In this document: piece after piece, positions 41,125 to 50,618 of the stretch | How the letters are laid out: the number at the start of each line of letters is the position of its first letter | How positions within the stretch are numbered: position 1 is the first letter of the stretch | Source: an uncultured beta proteobacterium | GTDB lineage: Bacteria > Pseudomonadota > Gammaproteobacteria > Burkholderiales > Burkholderiaceae_C | Reading direction: 5' to 3' | Assembly (NCBI GenBank): GCA_903938815.1 | Contig: CAJAES010000107.1 | Coordinates: 55,116-119,115 of the forward strand | Length of the DNA stretch: 64,000 nucleotides | Made by a program: the position numbers and the translations under genes | Notes under the pieces: generated by a model | Database searches by the model: none | What the model saw: only the letters and a program-made list of their open reading frames with translations | What the model was told of the DNA's origin: nothing

Positions 41125-42806
41125 GGCGGCGGCCCCACGTCTGCGCCGGGTTGCGCCAGGCGCATGACGGGGCGCGCACCCATCACGGCGCCGATGTACA
41201 GCGCCGGTTCGTGCAGCGTCGCTGCGGTGTCGCGCATGTAGCCCAGCACCGTTTCGCCGCGAACCACCAGCAGCAGGCAGGCCGCCAGCAGCAGCCCGAT
41301 GGGCAGGCTCTCGACCACTCGCAGGCGCGGGACTGAATGGTCCTGCGCGGCCCAGAAGTGGCGAATGCCCACGCGCACGAGGGCGGTGGCGGCGAACAGC
41401 CCCGACACGATGAGCAGCACGAACATGGCCACGGCGGCCGTCGAGCCCGCCACGGCGGACCGGGCGTCCAGCAGCGCCTCCAGCATGGCCAGCTTGCCCA
41501 CGAAGCCCGACAGCGGCGGCAGCCCTGCGACCACCAGCGCGCACAGCATGAAGGCCACGCCCAGGAAGGCCAGGGCGGCTGGGATCGCCCGCCCGATCAG
41601 CACGGCCTCGTCGTCGTCGAGGTTCACATCCCGGGGCGGTGCGGCGTCCAGGAAGTCGGGCAGGTGGTCGTCGTCGTCCGCCGGCACGGCGTCGGCCCCG
41701 GGCAGGCGCGCCCGCTCCATCAGTTCGACCAGCAGGAAGAGCGCGCATCCGGCCAGCGTGGAACTGGCCAGGTAGAAGAGCGCGCCGGTGCTCAGGTCCG
41801 GCGCATCGAAGCCGATGGCCGCGATCAGCGTCCCCGACGACGCGATGACGCTGAAGCCGGCCAGCCGGTCGAGCCGCTGCGAGGCCATCATGCCCAGCGC
41901 GCCGAAGCCCAGCGTCGCGAGCCCGCCCCAGACCAGCGCCTCGCCGCCGAACAGCGCGGAGTCGCCCGCACTGGCCGGGAAACACAGCGTCCACAGGCGC
42001 AGCACCGCGTACACGCCCACCTTGGTCAGGATGGCGAACAGCGCCGCGACCGGTGCGCTGGCGGCCGCATAGGCTGGTGGCAGCCAGAAGTTCAGCGGCC
42101 ACAGCGCGGCCTTGGCCAGGAAGGCGATGGCCAGGATCGAGGCCCCGGCGTGCAGCAGCCCGCGGTCGCTGACCGGCACCTGCTGCAGCTTCTGCGCGAT
42201 GTCGGCCATGTTCAGCGTGCCTGTGACGCCGTAGATCAGCGACACGCCGATCAGGAACAGCAGCGAGGCCACCAGGTTGATGGCGATGTAGTGCAGCCCC
42301 GCCCGCACCCGAGGCCCGCCGCCGCCGTGCAGGAGCAGGCCGTAGGACGCCGCCAGCAGCACCTCGAAGAAGACGAACAGGTTGAACAGGTCGGCCGTCA
42401 GGAAGGCGCCGTACAGGCCCATCAGCTGCAGCTGCAGCAAGGCGTGGAAGTGCACGCCGGCGCGCTGCCAGCGCGCGAGCGAGAACACCAGCGCAGCAAG
42501 CCCGACGCTGCCCGCGAGCACCATCATCAACGCCGACAGCCTGTCCAGCACCAGCACGATGCCGAAGGGGATCGGCCAGTTGCCCGGCATATAGACGCCG
42601 AACGCCTCCGGAGCGGGCTGGCCGTGCACCCGGATCAGCAGCGCAACAGCCAGCGCCAGCCCCGCCAGGGTCGAGGCTCCGCCGATGACGGCCGTGAGCA
42701 CGCGCCGCTGTTCGCCTAGCATCAGCATCACCGCGGCGGTGGCCAGGGGCAGCAGCACCGGCGCGACCAGCCACTGCTGCGCCGCGAAGCCCATGCTCTC
42801 CGTCAC
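41121..42806 (-). CDS. mrpD: Mrp-type cation/proton antiporter subunit D
   Basis: 561 residues from a GTG at 42806 overlapping the subunit C stop (GTGA). It is a 14-helix complex-I-like subunit (NuoN/M/L family) with conserved ion-path motifs (FFEVLLAASYGLLLHGG; FLAKAALWPLNFWLPPAYAAASAPVAALFAILTKVGVYA). A hydrophilic, strongly acidic loop (about residues 410-445: PADDDDHLPDFLDAAPP, then LDDDEAVL) interrupts the helices. This is a proton-translocating core subunit. Confidence 0.95.
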   Translation of the reverse strand: MTESMGFAAQQWLVAPVLLPLATAAVMLMLGEQRRVLTAVIGGASTLAGLALAVALLIRVHGQPAPEAFGVYMPGNWPIPFGIVLVLDRLSALMMVLAGSVGLAALVFSLARWQRAGVHFHALLQLQLMGLYGAFLTADLFNLFVFFEVLLAASYGLLLHGGGGPRVRAGLHYIAINLVASLLFLIGVSLIYGVTGTLNMADIAQKLQQVPVSDRGLLHAGASILAIAFLAKAALWPLNFWLPPAYAAASAPVAALFAILTKVGVYAVLRLWTLCFPASAGDSALFGGEALVWGGLATLGFGALGMMASQRLDRLAGFSVIASSGTLIAAIGFDAPDLSTGALFYLASSTLAGCALFLLVELMERARLPGADAVPADDDDHLPDFLDAAPPRDVNLDDDEAVLIGRAIPAALAFLGVAFMLCALVVAGLPPLSGFVGKLAMLEALLDARSAVAGSTAAVAMFVLLIVSGLFAATALVRVGIRHFWAAQDHSVPRLRVVESLPIGLLLAACLLLVVRGETVLGYMRDTAATLHEPALYIGAVMGARPVMRLAQPGADVGPPP

Positions 42807-43147
42807 GGCCGTTCCTCCTGCCCGTCGACGTGGTCGCCGCCGCTCAGGCCGCGCAGCGCGAGCAGCACCACGAGGACGAGCGCGGTGGTGGCGAAGCCGA
42901 TCACGATGGCCGTCAGCACGAGCGACTGCGGCAGCGGGTCGCTGTAGTTCACCAGGTCGGGCAGCAGCCCCGGCTGGACGATCGGCTCCCGGTCGATCGA
43001 CAGGCTGCCCACGCTGAAGATGAAAAGGTTCACCGCGTAGGACAGCAGCGACAGGCCGATCAGGACCTGGAATGTCCGCGGCCGCAGCACCAGCCACACG
43101 CCAGCGCTGGCCAGAACGCCGATCGCCAGGGAGATCACGACTTCCAT
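42803..43147 (-). CDS. mrpC: Mrp-type cation/proton antiporter subunit C
   Basis: 114 residues, NuoK-like with three helices (ISLAIGVLASAGVWLVL; VLIGLSLLSYAVNLFIFSVG; QSLVLTAIVIGFATTALVLVV). Subunits C and D correspond to complex I NuoK and NuoN. Its start overlaps the fused AB gene end. Confidence 0.95.
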   Translation of the reverse strand: MEVVISLAIGVLASAGVWLVLRPRTFQVLIGLSLLSYAVNLFIFSVGSLSIDREPIVQPGLLPDLVNYSDPLPQSLVLTAIVIGFATTALVLVVLLALRGLSGGDHVDGQEERP

Positions 43148-46053
43148 TCGGCGGCCTCCGCGGGGGTGGCGGCGGGTGCCGCCCTGCGCCGCGAGCGCAG
43201 GGACTGGTGGGCCAGGGCCGTCAGCAGCAGCAGCGTCGAGCCCAGCACCACGGTGAAGACGCCGAGATCGAAGAAGGCCGCGCTGGGCAGGTGGATCGTG
43301 CCGATGACGGGCAGCGTCAGGTGCGCCGTGTGCGTGGTCATGAAGGGGTGCCCGAACGCGAGGGCGCCCAGGCCCGTGGCCAGCGCCACCAGCAGGCCGC
43401 CGGCGATCCAGCGCGGCGGCTGCAGGTGCATGCGGTCCTCGACCCAGCGTGTGCCCCCGACCATGTACTGTGCGATGAACGCGATCGCCATCACCAGCCC
43501 GGCGACGAAGCCGCCGCCCGGCTCGTTGTGGCCGCGCAGGTACAGGTAGAAAGCCAGCACGCCGGCCACGGGCAGCAGCAGCCGCACCAGCACGGCCGGC
43601 ACCAGCAGGTAGCCCGAGGCGGCGTCGCTGGTGTCCGCGCGGTCCGGCAGGTCGGTGTCCTGCCCTGGCGGCACGACCCGCTGCTGATGCGGAATCCCCA
43701 CGGCTTCGCGCGGCGGGCGGAACCGCCGAAGCAGCGCGTAGACGCTCAGGCCGACGATGCCCAGGACCGTGATCTCGCCCAGGGTGTCGAAACCGCGGAA
43801 GTCGACCAGCATCACGTTGACGACGTTGGTGCCGCCCCCCAGGGGCAGCGCCTGCTCCAGGAAGAAGGGCGAGATGCTCTGGGGCGCCTTGCGGGTCAGC
43901 ATGGCGTAGGACAGCGCCGCCAGCCCGCTTCCGATGCCCAGCGCCAGCACGAAATCGCGCCGCCGGCGCCAGCGCGCGCGGCCCCGCGTGAGCGGGTTCT
44001 CCTGCACCACCCGCTTGGGCAGCCAGCGCAGGCCCAGCAGGAACAGCACGATCGTCACGACCTCGACCGCGAGCTGCGTCAGGGCCAGATCGGGCGCCGA
44101 GAACCACGCGAAGGTGAGGCACATCGCCAGCCCGACGACGCTCAGCATCGCCAGCGCCGCCAGGCGGTGGAACTTGGCCTGCCAGGCCGCACCGATGGCG
44201 CAGGCGCCGCCGATCACCCAGATCAGCACGAACTCCGGCGTGGCCGGCACGCGGGCGCGGTCGCCCCATTCCAGCGGCACGATCAAGGCCGAACCCAGCG
44301 CCGCCGCGCCGGCAATCAGCAGCATCCACAGCAACTGCTGCTGCAGGCGCTGGGTGCCGAGGAGCCTGAGCGCCCGCCGGGCCAGCACGGTGGCGAGCGC
44401 CAGCGTGCGCTCGAACAGGCGCTTGCCGTCGAACAGGTGGATCAGCGGCGTGCGCCGCAGCGCGCGCTGCTTGAAGCGCGCGGCGAAGATCAGGTACACG
44501 ACGATGCCGCCTGCGGTGGCCAGCAGGCTCATCAGCAGCGGCATGTTGAAGCCGTGCCAGACCGACAGGCTGTAGACCGGCAGCGTGCCGCCGACCACCG
44601 GCAGCGCAGCGGCCGCGAGCAGCGGCCCCACCGACCACGCCGGCAGGGTGCCCACCACCACGCAGGCCAGCACCAGCAGTTCCACCGGCACCCGCATCCA
44701 GTGCACCGGCTCGTGAGGCTGGCGCGGCACGCTGCGCGGCGCCGGGCCGAAGAACACGTCGTGCCCGAAGCGCAAGGAGTAGACGACCGCGAAGACCCCG
44801 GCCAGCGTGGCCGCCGCCGGCAGGCCGATCTCGACCCAGGGATTGGCCGAGACGAACACGGTCTCCGCGAAGAACATCTCCTTGGACAGGAAGCCGTTGA
44901 GCAGCGGCACGCCGGCCATGGCCCCGCAGGCCACGATGGCCAGCGTTCCGGTGATGGGCATGCTGCGGAACAGGCCGTCCAGGCGCCGCATGTCGCGTGT
45001 GCCCGTTTCGTGGTCGATGATGCCCACCGACATGAAGAGCGAGGCCTTGAAGGTCGCGTGGTTCATCATGTGGAACACCGCCGCCACCGCCGCCAGCGGG
45101 CTGTTCAGGCCCAGCAGCAGCGTGATCAGCCCCAGATGGCTGATGGTGGAGTAGGCCAGCAGGCCCTTGAGATCGTTCTGGAACATCGCGGCGAACGCGC
45201 CGAGCAGCAGCGTGGCGAGCCCGGCGCCGCCGACGATCCAGAACCATTCCTCGGTGCCCGACAGCACCGGCCACAGCCGCGCCAGCAGGAAGACACCCGC
45301 CTTGACCATCGTCGCCGAGTGCAGGTAGGCCGAGACCGGCGTGGGCGCCGCCATGGCGTGCGGCAGCCAGAAGTGGAACGGGAACTGCGCGCTCTTGGTC
45401 AGCGCGCCCAGCAGCACCAGCACCAGCGTCAGCGGGTACAGCGCGTGCGCCCGCACCTGGTCGCCGGCGGCCAGCACGGCGTCGAGCTCGTAGCTGCCGA
45501 CGATGTGGCCCAGCAGCAGCACGCCGGCCAGCAGGGCCAGGCCGCCCGTGGCCGTGACGGTGAAGGCCATGCGCGCGCCGCGCCGGGCGTCCTGCCGGTG
45601 GTACCAGTAGCCGATGAGCAGGAACGAGAAGACGCTGGTCAGCTCCCAGAACAGCACCAGCTGGATCAGGTTGCCCGAGAGCACCACCCCGAGCATCGCG
45701 CCCATGAAGCCCAGCAGCAGGGAGTAGAAGCGCGCCGCCGGGTCGTCGGGCGACAGGTAGTAGCGCGCGTACATCACCACCAGCACGCCCATGCCGCTGA
45801 CCAGCATCGCGAACATCCACGCGAATCCGTCCAGCCGCACCACCACGTCCAGGCCCAGCGATGGCATCCACACCAGACGCTCCGTGACAACGCCGCCGTC
45901 CTGCACGGCGGGAAACATGAAGGCCAGTGACACGGCGACCCCCAGGGCCACGAGGCCGGCCCAGAGGGATTCCGTGTTGCGCGCGCCCGTGGGCAGCAGC
46001 GCTGCGACGGCGCTGCCGGCAAAGGGCAGCAGGAGCAGGAACAGCAGGGACAT
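43135..46053 (-). CDS. mrpA: Mrp-type cation/proton antiporter fused subunit AB
   Basis: 972 residues. The first about 790 residues are the NuoL-like subunit A (ELTSVFSFLLIGYWYHRQDARRGA; FPFHFWLPHAMAAPTPVSAYLHSATMVKAGVFLLARLWPVLSGTEEWFW), and the last about 180 are a subunit B domain (LLVPAVLVRLLLPVAGVLAFYLYLRGHNEPGGGFVAGL). Fusion of A and B with six genes in total is the PhaAB-type, seen in alpha- and betaproteobacteria, which in Sinorhizobium handles potassium and alkaline pH. Cation specificity here is not determined by sequence. First gene of the operon. Confidence 0.95.
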   Translation of the reverse strand: MSLLFLLLLPFAGSAVAALLPTGARNTESLWAGLVALGVAVSLAFMFPAVQDGGVVTERLVWMPSLGLDVVVRLDGFAWMFAMLVSGMGVLVVMYARYYLSPDDPAARFYSLLLGFMGAMLGVVLSGNLIQLVLFWELTSVFSFLLIGYWYHRQDARRGARMAFTVTATGGLALLAGVLLLGHIVGSYELDAVLAAGDQVRAHALYPLTLVLVLLGALTKSAQFPFHFWLPHAMAAPTPVSAYLHSATMVKAGVFLLARLWPVLSGTEEWFWIVGGAGLATLLLGAFAAMFQNDLKGLLAYSTISHLGLITLLLGLNSPLAAVAAVFHMMNHATFKASLFMSVGIIDHETGTRDMRRLDGLFRSMPITGTLAIVACGAMAGVPLLNGFLSKEMFFAETVFVSANPWVEIGLPAAATLAGVFAVVYSLRFGHDVFFGPAPRSVPRQPHEPVHWMRVPVELLVLACVVVGTLPAWSVGPLLAAAALPVVGGTLPVYSLSVWHGFNMPLLMSLLATAGGIVVYLIFAARFKQRALRRTPLIHLFDGKRLFERTLALATVLARRALRLLGTQRLQQQLLWMLLIAGAAALGSALIVPLEWGDRARVPATPEFVLIWVIGGACAIGAAWQAKFHRLAALAMLSVVGLAMCLTFAWFSAPDLALTQLAVEVVTIVLFLLGLRWLPKRVVQENPLTRGRARWRRRRDFVLALGIGSGLAALSYAMLTRKAPQSISPFFLEQALPLGGGTNVVNVMLVDFRGFDTLGEITVLGIVGLSVYALLRRFRPPREAVGIPHQQRVVPPGQDTDLPDRADTSDAASGYLLVPAVLVRLLLPVAGVLAFYLYLRGHNEPGGGFVAGLVMAIAFIAQYMVGGTRWVEDRMHLQPPRWIAGGLLVALATGLGALAFGHPFMTTHTAHLTLPVIGTIHLPSAAFFDLGVFTVVLGSTLLLLTALAHQSLRSRRRAAPAATPAEAAEWKS

Positions 46054-46118
46054 TGCGCCCGAGTTTAGGCACCCGGGCCGCGGGCCGCCCCGGCAGGGCG
46101 CACCCCGCCTGGGGCCTT

Positions 46119-47387
46119 TCAGCCCAGCAGGCGCTCGCCGGCGAACAGGGCTGCCGCGTCCTCGCGCTCGCGGATCAGCATGGGCTGCCCGTCGACGATC
46201 ATCACCTCGGCCGCACGGGGCCGCGTGTTGTAGTTGCTGGCCATCGACATGCCGTAGGCGCCCGCCGACAGCACGGCGAGCATGTCGCCCGCCTCCACCG
46301 CCAGGCAACGGTCGCGGCCCAGCCAGTCGCCGGATTCGCACACCGGGCCCACCACGTCCCAGGCCGGGGCCGGGCCGGGGCGCTGCTGGCAGGGCTCGAT
46401 GGCCATCCAGGCCTCGTACATGGCCGGGCGCATCAGGTCGTTCATCGCGGCGTCGACGATGCAGAAGTTCTTCGTCGGGCCGGGCTTGAGCGCCAGCACT
46501 TCGGTCAGCAGCACGCCGGCGTTGCCGACCAGCGAACGCCCGGGCTCCATCAGCACCTCGCGGTGGCCGTGGCCGCGGGCGTCCAGGCGCTGCAGCAGGC
46601 GGCCGACGAGTTCGTCGGCCGTGGGCGGTGCTTCGTCGGAATACTGGATGCCGAGGCCGCCGCCGACGTCGATGTGGTGGATGGCGATGCCTTCGCGTTC
46701 CAGCGCCTCGACGAGGTCGAGCAGTCGGTCCAGCGCGTCGAGGTAGGGCTCGATCTGCGTGATCTGCGAGCCGATGTGGCAGTCGATGCCCACCACGCGC
46801 AGGCCGGGCAGGGAGGCGGCATGCCGGTAGGCGGCCACGGCCTGATCGTGCGCGATGCCGAACTTGTTGTCGCGCAGGCCGGTGGAGATGTAGGGGTGCG
46901 TACCCGCGTCGACATCGGGGTTCACGCGCAGGCTGATCGGCGCCGGGCGGCCGAAGCGCTGCGCCTCGGCCGACAACAGGTCGAGTTCGGGCAGGCTCTC
47001 GACGTTGAAGCAGCGCACACCGTAGGCCAGCGCGGCCTGGAGTTCGCGCCGGCTCTTGCCGACGCCGGAGAACACCACGCGGTCCCCGGGCACGCCGGCG
47101 GCCTGCGCGCGCAGCAGTTCGCCGCCCGAGACGATGTCCAGCCCGCAGCCGGCCCGTGCGAAGGTCTGCAGCACGGCGAGGTTGGAGTTGGCTTTCATCG
47201 CGTAGCAGACCAGGTGCTGCCGACCCACCAGCGCGCGCTGGTAGGCGGCCACGGCCTGCAGCATCGCTGCCTGGGAGTACACGTACAGCGGACTGCCGAA
47301 TTCGCGGGCCAGGTCGGCCAGTGCCAGGCCGTCCAGCGTGAGCCGGCCGGCGCTGTCGCGCGCGAGGTGGGGGGCGCCGGGCAGCAT
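46119..47387 (-). CDS. lysA: diaminopimelate decarboxylase
   Basis: 422 residues. The PLP-binding lysine is in VCYAMKANSN (about residue 64), the phosphate loop is HIDVGGGLGIQY, EPGRSLVGNAG follows, and the C-terminal active-site segment is CESGDWLGRDRCL. The enzyme makes L-lysine from meso-diaminopimelate. It overlaps the preceding lipoprotein stop (ATGA), the normal lptM-lysA arrangement, and diverges from cyaY. Confidence 0.96.
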   Translation of the reverse strand: MLPGAPHLARDSAGRLTLDGLALADLAREFGSPLYVYSQAAMLQAVAAYQRALVGRQHLVCYAMKANSNLAVLQTFARAGCGLDIVSGGELLRAQAAGVPGDRVVFSGVGKSRRELQAALAYGVRCFNVESLPELDLLSAEAQRFGRPAPISLRVNPDVDAGTHPYISTGLRDNKFGIAHDQAVAAYRHAASLPGLRVVGIDCHIGSQITQIEPYLDALDRLLDLVEALEREGIAIHHIDVGGGLGIQYSDEAPPTADELVGRLLQRLDARGHGHREVLMEPGRSLVGNAGVLLTEVLALKPGPTKNFCIVDAAMNDLMRPAMYEAWMAIEPCQQRPGPAPAWDVVGPVCESGDWLGRDRCLAVEAGDMLAVLSAGAYGMSMASNYNTRPRAAEVMIVDGQPMLIREREDAAALFAGERLLG

Positions 47388-47521
47388 CAGCGCACCGCTC
47401 CGGAGGCCGCCGCAGGCGGGGGCGGCAGGGTCAGGGGCCCCTTCTGTCCGCAGGCACTGAACAACAGGGTCGCGCACAGGGCGACCAGGGGCGGAACTAC
47501 ACTCTTCAACCGACGACGCAT
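47387..47521 (-). CDS. lptM: LptM/YifL-type small lipoprotein
   Basis: 44 residues: a signal sequence ending in LLFSACGQKGPLTLP, where the Cys (residue 24) is lipidated and the CGQKGPL motif is characteristic. LptM assists maturation of the LptD/LptE lipopolysaccharide transporter in E. coli. Its position just before lysA, with overlapping stop and start, is conserved across Gram-negative bacteria. Confidence 0.93.
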   Translation of the reverse strand: MRRRLKSVVPPLVALCATLLFSACGQKGPLTLPPPPAAASGAVR

Positions 47522-47546
47522 GCGCCGGATTCTAGCGAGCGCTCCC

Positions 47547-47897
47547 ATGGCAATGATCCCCGACACCGAGTACCAGCGCCTGGCGCAGGCCACCCTGGCC
47601 AACATCGAGTCCACCGTCGACCGCTGGTTGCAGGACGACGTGATCGACATCGACCCGCAACGCACCGGCGGCCTGCTGGAACTGAGCTTTCCGGGCGGCA
47701 GCAAGATCATCGTCAACACGCAGCCGCCGCTGCAGGAACTGTGGCTCGCTGCGCGCGGGGGCGGTTTTCATTTCCGCGTGGTCGACGGCCGCTGGCTGGA
47801 CACCAAGGACGGCAGCGACTTCCATGCCGTGCTGTCGCGTGAGGCCACGGCGCAAGGCGGCCGGAGCCTGACGTTCGAGGCGCCTGCGGCGGGCTGA
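47547..47897 (+). CDS. cyaY: frataxin-like protein CyaY
   Basis: 116 residues. The acidic first helix (DTEYQRLAQATLANIESTVDRW) and beta sheet (GLLELSFPGGSKIIVNTQPPLQELWLAAR; GFHFR; WLDT) match bacterial frataxins, which deliver iron and tune the cysteine desulfurase IscS. The start is the ATG at 47547; an ATG two codons later is possible. Divergent from lptM-lysA with 25 bases between. Confidence 0.94.
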   Translation: MAMIPDTEYQRLAQATLANIESTVDRWLQDDVIDIDPQRTGGLLELSFPGGSKIIVNTQPPLQELWLAARGGGFHFRVVDGRWLDTKDGSDFHAVLSREATAQGGRSLTFEAPAAG

Positions 47898-48014
47898 GCC
47901 CGGGGTCTCGCAGCACAGTTGCCACCACGGCTCCACTATGGCGCCACCAGGGCGGTACCAGGGCAGTATCCCGGCATGGCTCAGGCGCTACCCCTTGCGC
48001 CGCAACAGGTCACG

Positions 48015-50351
48015 CTACCGCCGGAACAAGTCCAGGATGCTGTTTCGCTCGTCGGACGACGGCGCCTGCGGCACCTTCTCCTCCAGGCCGACACTGCGCA
48101 CGCCCGAGCCGTCCGCGAATTCGTCGTACAGCCACAGGCCGTCGCGCGACACCACGCCGGCAGGCGGCACGGGCTCGACCACCGGCACGCCCTTGAGCGC
48201 GTGGGCCATCATGTCGATCCAGACCGGCAGCGACAGGCCGCCGCCCGTTTCGCGCGAACCGAGCTTCCTGGGGGTGTCGTAGCCGATCCACACCACGCCC
48301 ACCAGGCTAGGGTGGTAGCCGGCGAACCAGGCGTCCATCGAATCGTTCGTGGTGCCCGTCTTGCCGTAGACGTCGTTGCGCTTGAGCAGGCGCTGCGCGT
48401 TGGCGGCCGTGCCGGAGCGCGTGATCTCCTGCAGCAGCGAGGCCATCACGAAGGCGTTGCGCTCCTCCAGTGTGCGCATGCTCTCGTCGAGCACTGGCGG
48501 CACCGCTTCGCGCAGGACATTGCCCTGGCTGTCCGTCACCCGCGTGATCAGCGTGGGCGGCACCAGGTAGCCGCCGTTGGCGAACACGCCGTAGGCGCTG
48601 GCCATCTGCAGCGGTGTCACGGTGCCGGCGCCCAGCGCCATCGTCAGGTAGGCGGGGTGCTTCTCGCGCTCGAAGCCGAAGCGGGTGATCCATTCCTGCG
48701 CGTACGCCGGGCCGATCGACTGCAGCACCCGGATGGACACCATGTTCTTGGACTTCGCCAGTGCCCGGTGCAGCGGCAGGGGCCCGTCGAACTCGCCGTC
48801 GTAGTTCTTCGGCTCCCAGGGCTGGCTGCCGGTTTCGTCGGCGCCGAAGAACAGCGGCGCATCGTTGACCACGGTCGCGGGCGTGAAGCCCTTCTCCAGC
48901 GCCGCCGAATAGACGAAGGGCTTGAAGCTGGAGCCCGGCTGGCGCAGCGCCTGCGTCACGTGGTTGAACTTGCTCTTGCCGAAGTCGAAGCCGCCCACCA
49001 GCGCGCGGATCGCCCCGGTGCGCGGGTCGGTCGCCACCAGGGCGCCTTCCACCTCGGGCTCCTGGGTCAGGAACCAGGCGCCCTTTTCGTCCTGCAGCAC
49101 GCGCACCACCGCGCCGCGCCGGATCTGGATCTTCGGCGCCGCGTTGTCGGCCAGGCCCGATGCCACCGGCTTGAGCCCGTTGCCCGTGATGGTGAGCGCC
49201 TCGCCCGACTGCAGCACCACCTTGACGCTCTTCGACGAGGCTTCCAGCACGACCGCGGCACGCAACTCGTCGAGGTCGGGGTGGTCGCCCAGCGCCTCGG
49301 CCACGCGGGCATCCATCGCGGCAGGGTCGGAGGGCAGATCCACATAGGCCTCGGGGCCCCGGTAGAACTGGCGTTGCTCGTAGTTCAGGATGCCGCGCCG
49401 CAGCGCGCGGTAGGCAGCCTGCTGCAGGCCGGAATCCACCGACAGCACCACGTTCAGGCCGCGCGAGTAGGTTTCGTCCCCGTACTGCGCATACACCAGC
49501 TGCCGCGCCGTTTCGGCCACGTACTCGGCGTGCACGGCGGCGGCCTGCGTCGGGCGGATGCGCAGCGGCTGGGCGCGCGCGGCCTTGGCCTGCTCTTCGG
49601 TGATGAAGCCGTTGTCGAGCATGCGGTCGATGACGTACTGCTGGCGCGCGGTGGCCCGGCGGGGGTTGGCGATCGGGTTGAACGCCGACGGCGCCTTCGG
49701 GATGCCAGCCAGCATGGCCGCTTCGGCCACGGTCAGCTCGGCCAGGCTCTTGCCGTAGTACACCTCGGCCGCCGCGGCGAAGCCGTGCGCCCTGTGGCCC
49801 AGGAAGATCTGGTTCAGGTAGAGCTCGAGGATCTGGTCCTTGGTGAGCAGGCGCTCGATCTTCCAGGTCAGCAGCACCTCGTAGATCTTGCGGGTGAAGG
49901 TCTTCTCGGTGGACAGGTAGAAGTTGCGCGCCACCTGCATCGTGATCGTCGACGCGCCCTGGCTGCGCGCATCGCGCAGGTTTTCCACGACCGCCCGCAC
50001 CATGCCCTTGTAGTCGACGCCGTCGTGATCGTAGAAGCGGGAATCCTCTGCAGCGAGAACTGCTTCCTTCATGACCTTCGGAATCTGGCCGATAGGGATG
50101 AAGGTGCGACGTTCTTCGCCGAACTCACCCAGGAGGACACCGTCGGCGGAGTACACGCGCAGGGGCAGCTTGGGGCGGTAGTCGCTCAGGCTGCCGACCT
50201 CGGGCAGGTTGGGGTAGGCCACGGAGAGGGCCACCGCCACCACGAGGCCGACCGCCAGCACGCCGGCGCCCACAAGGCCGGCGGCCCATGCGAGCATCCG
50301 CGCCAGCCAATGGCGGGCGCCGCTCGGGGCTGCTGGGGGAGTAGAAGTCAT
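48015..50351 (-). CDS. mrcA: penicillin-binding protein 1A (bifunctional peptidoglycan synthase)
   Basis: 778 residues. One N-terminal membrane anchor (about 19-45). The glycosyltransferase domain has the catalytic Glu102 in AAEDSRFYDHDG and GASTITMQVARNFYLS. The transpeptidase domain has SxxK in PGSSFKPF, SxN in SKNMVS, and KTGTT. The insert region between them (OB-like domain, RRGAVVRVL...GALVATDP) is typical of the PBP1A family. It polymerises and cross-links peptidoglycan and is divergent from pilM, as in many proteobacteria. Confidence 0.96.
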   Translation of the reverse strand: MTSTPPAAPSGARHWLARMLAWAAGLVGAGVLAVGLVVAVALSVAYPNLPEVGSLSDYRPKLPLRVYSADGVLLGEFGEERRTFIPIGQIPKVMKEAVLAAEDSRFYDHDGVDYKGMVRAVVENLRDARSQGASTITMQVARNFYLSTEKTFTRKIYEVLLTWKIERLLTKDQILELYLNQIFLGHRAHGFAAAAEVYYGKSLAELTVAEAAMLAGIPKAPSAFNPIANPRRATARQQYVIDRMLDNGFITEEQAKAARAQPLRIRPTQAAAVHAEYVAETARQLVYAQYGDETYSRGLNVVLSVDSGLQQAAYRALRRGILNYEQRQFYRGPEAYVDLPSDPAAMDARVAEALGDHPDLDELRAAVVLEASSKSVKVVLQSGEALTITGNGLKPVASGLADNAAPKIQIRRGAVVRVLQDEKGAWFLTQEPEVEGALVATDPRTGAIRALVGGFDFGKSKFNHVTQALRQPGSSFKPFVYSAALEKGFTPATVVNDAPLFFGADETGSQPWEPKNYDGEFDGPLPLHRALAKSKNMVSIRVLQSIGPAYAQEWITRFGFEREKHPAYLTMALGAGTVTPLQMASAYGVFANGGYLVPPTLITRVTDSQGNVLREAVPPVLDESMRTLEERNAFVMASLLQEITRSGTAANAQRLLKRNDVYGKTGTTNDSMDAWFAGYHPSLVGVVWIGYDTPRKLGSRETGGGLSLPVWIDMMAHALKGVPVVEPVPPAGVVSRDGLWLYDEFADGSGVRSVGLEEKVPQAPSSDERNSILDLFRR

Positions 50352-50532
50352 GAGTTTGAAACCGTTCGTAGGATTATAGGAACGCCCCTCTTGTAACTGC
50401 CTGGGTGGCTGTCCGTGATTTCTCGCACAGGTTACATGGTGTGTCCGCAAACTGAATTGCGGGTTGTTTCAACTGCTGTTTCGGGCGTCGGTCCGGAGCA
50501 ACGCGAGACAGACTTCGACAGGCCTTTTTTCT

Positions 50533-50561
50533 TTGGTGCACAAAGGCTTTACTGCTAGCAT
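50533..50561 (+). promoter_or_regulatory. candidate promoter for pilMNOPQ
   Basis: TTGGTG (50533-50538), a 17-base spacer, and TAGCAT (50556-50561) lie 58 bases upstream of the pilM start in the AT-richer mrcA/pilM intergenic region (50352-50618). The -10 differs from consensus at two positions. No other feature in this 267-base region is supported. Confidence 0.4.
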
Positions 50562-50618
50562 TGAAGTAACTTCTTAACAATCCGAGGGTGTTCCTTCGCC
50601 TTTGGGGAGTGGAGCCAA

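Noticed and set aside
43072..45930. 952-codon plus-strand frame opposite the antiporter AB gene
   Set aside because: Gln/His/Arg/Ala-rich shadow without domains; the minus-strand antiporter is unmistakable.
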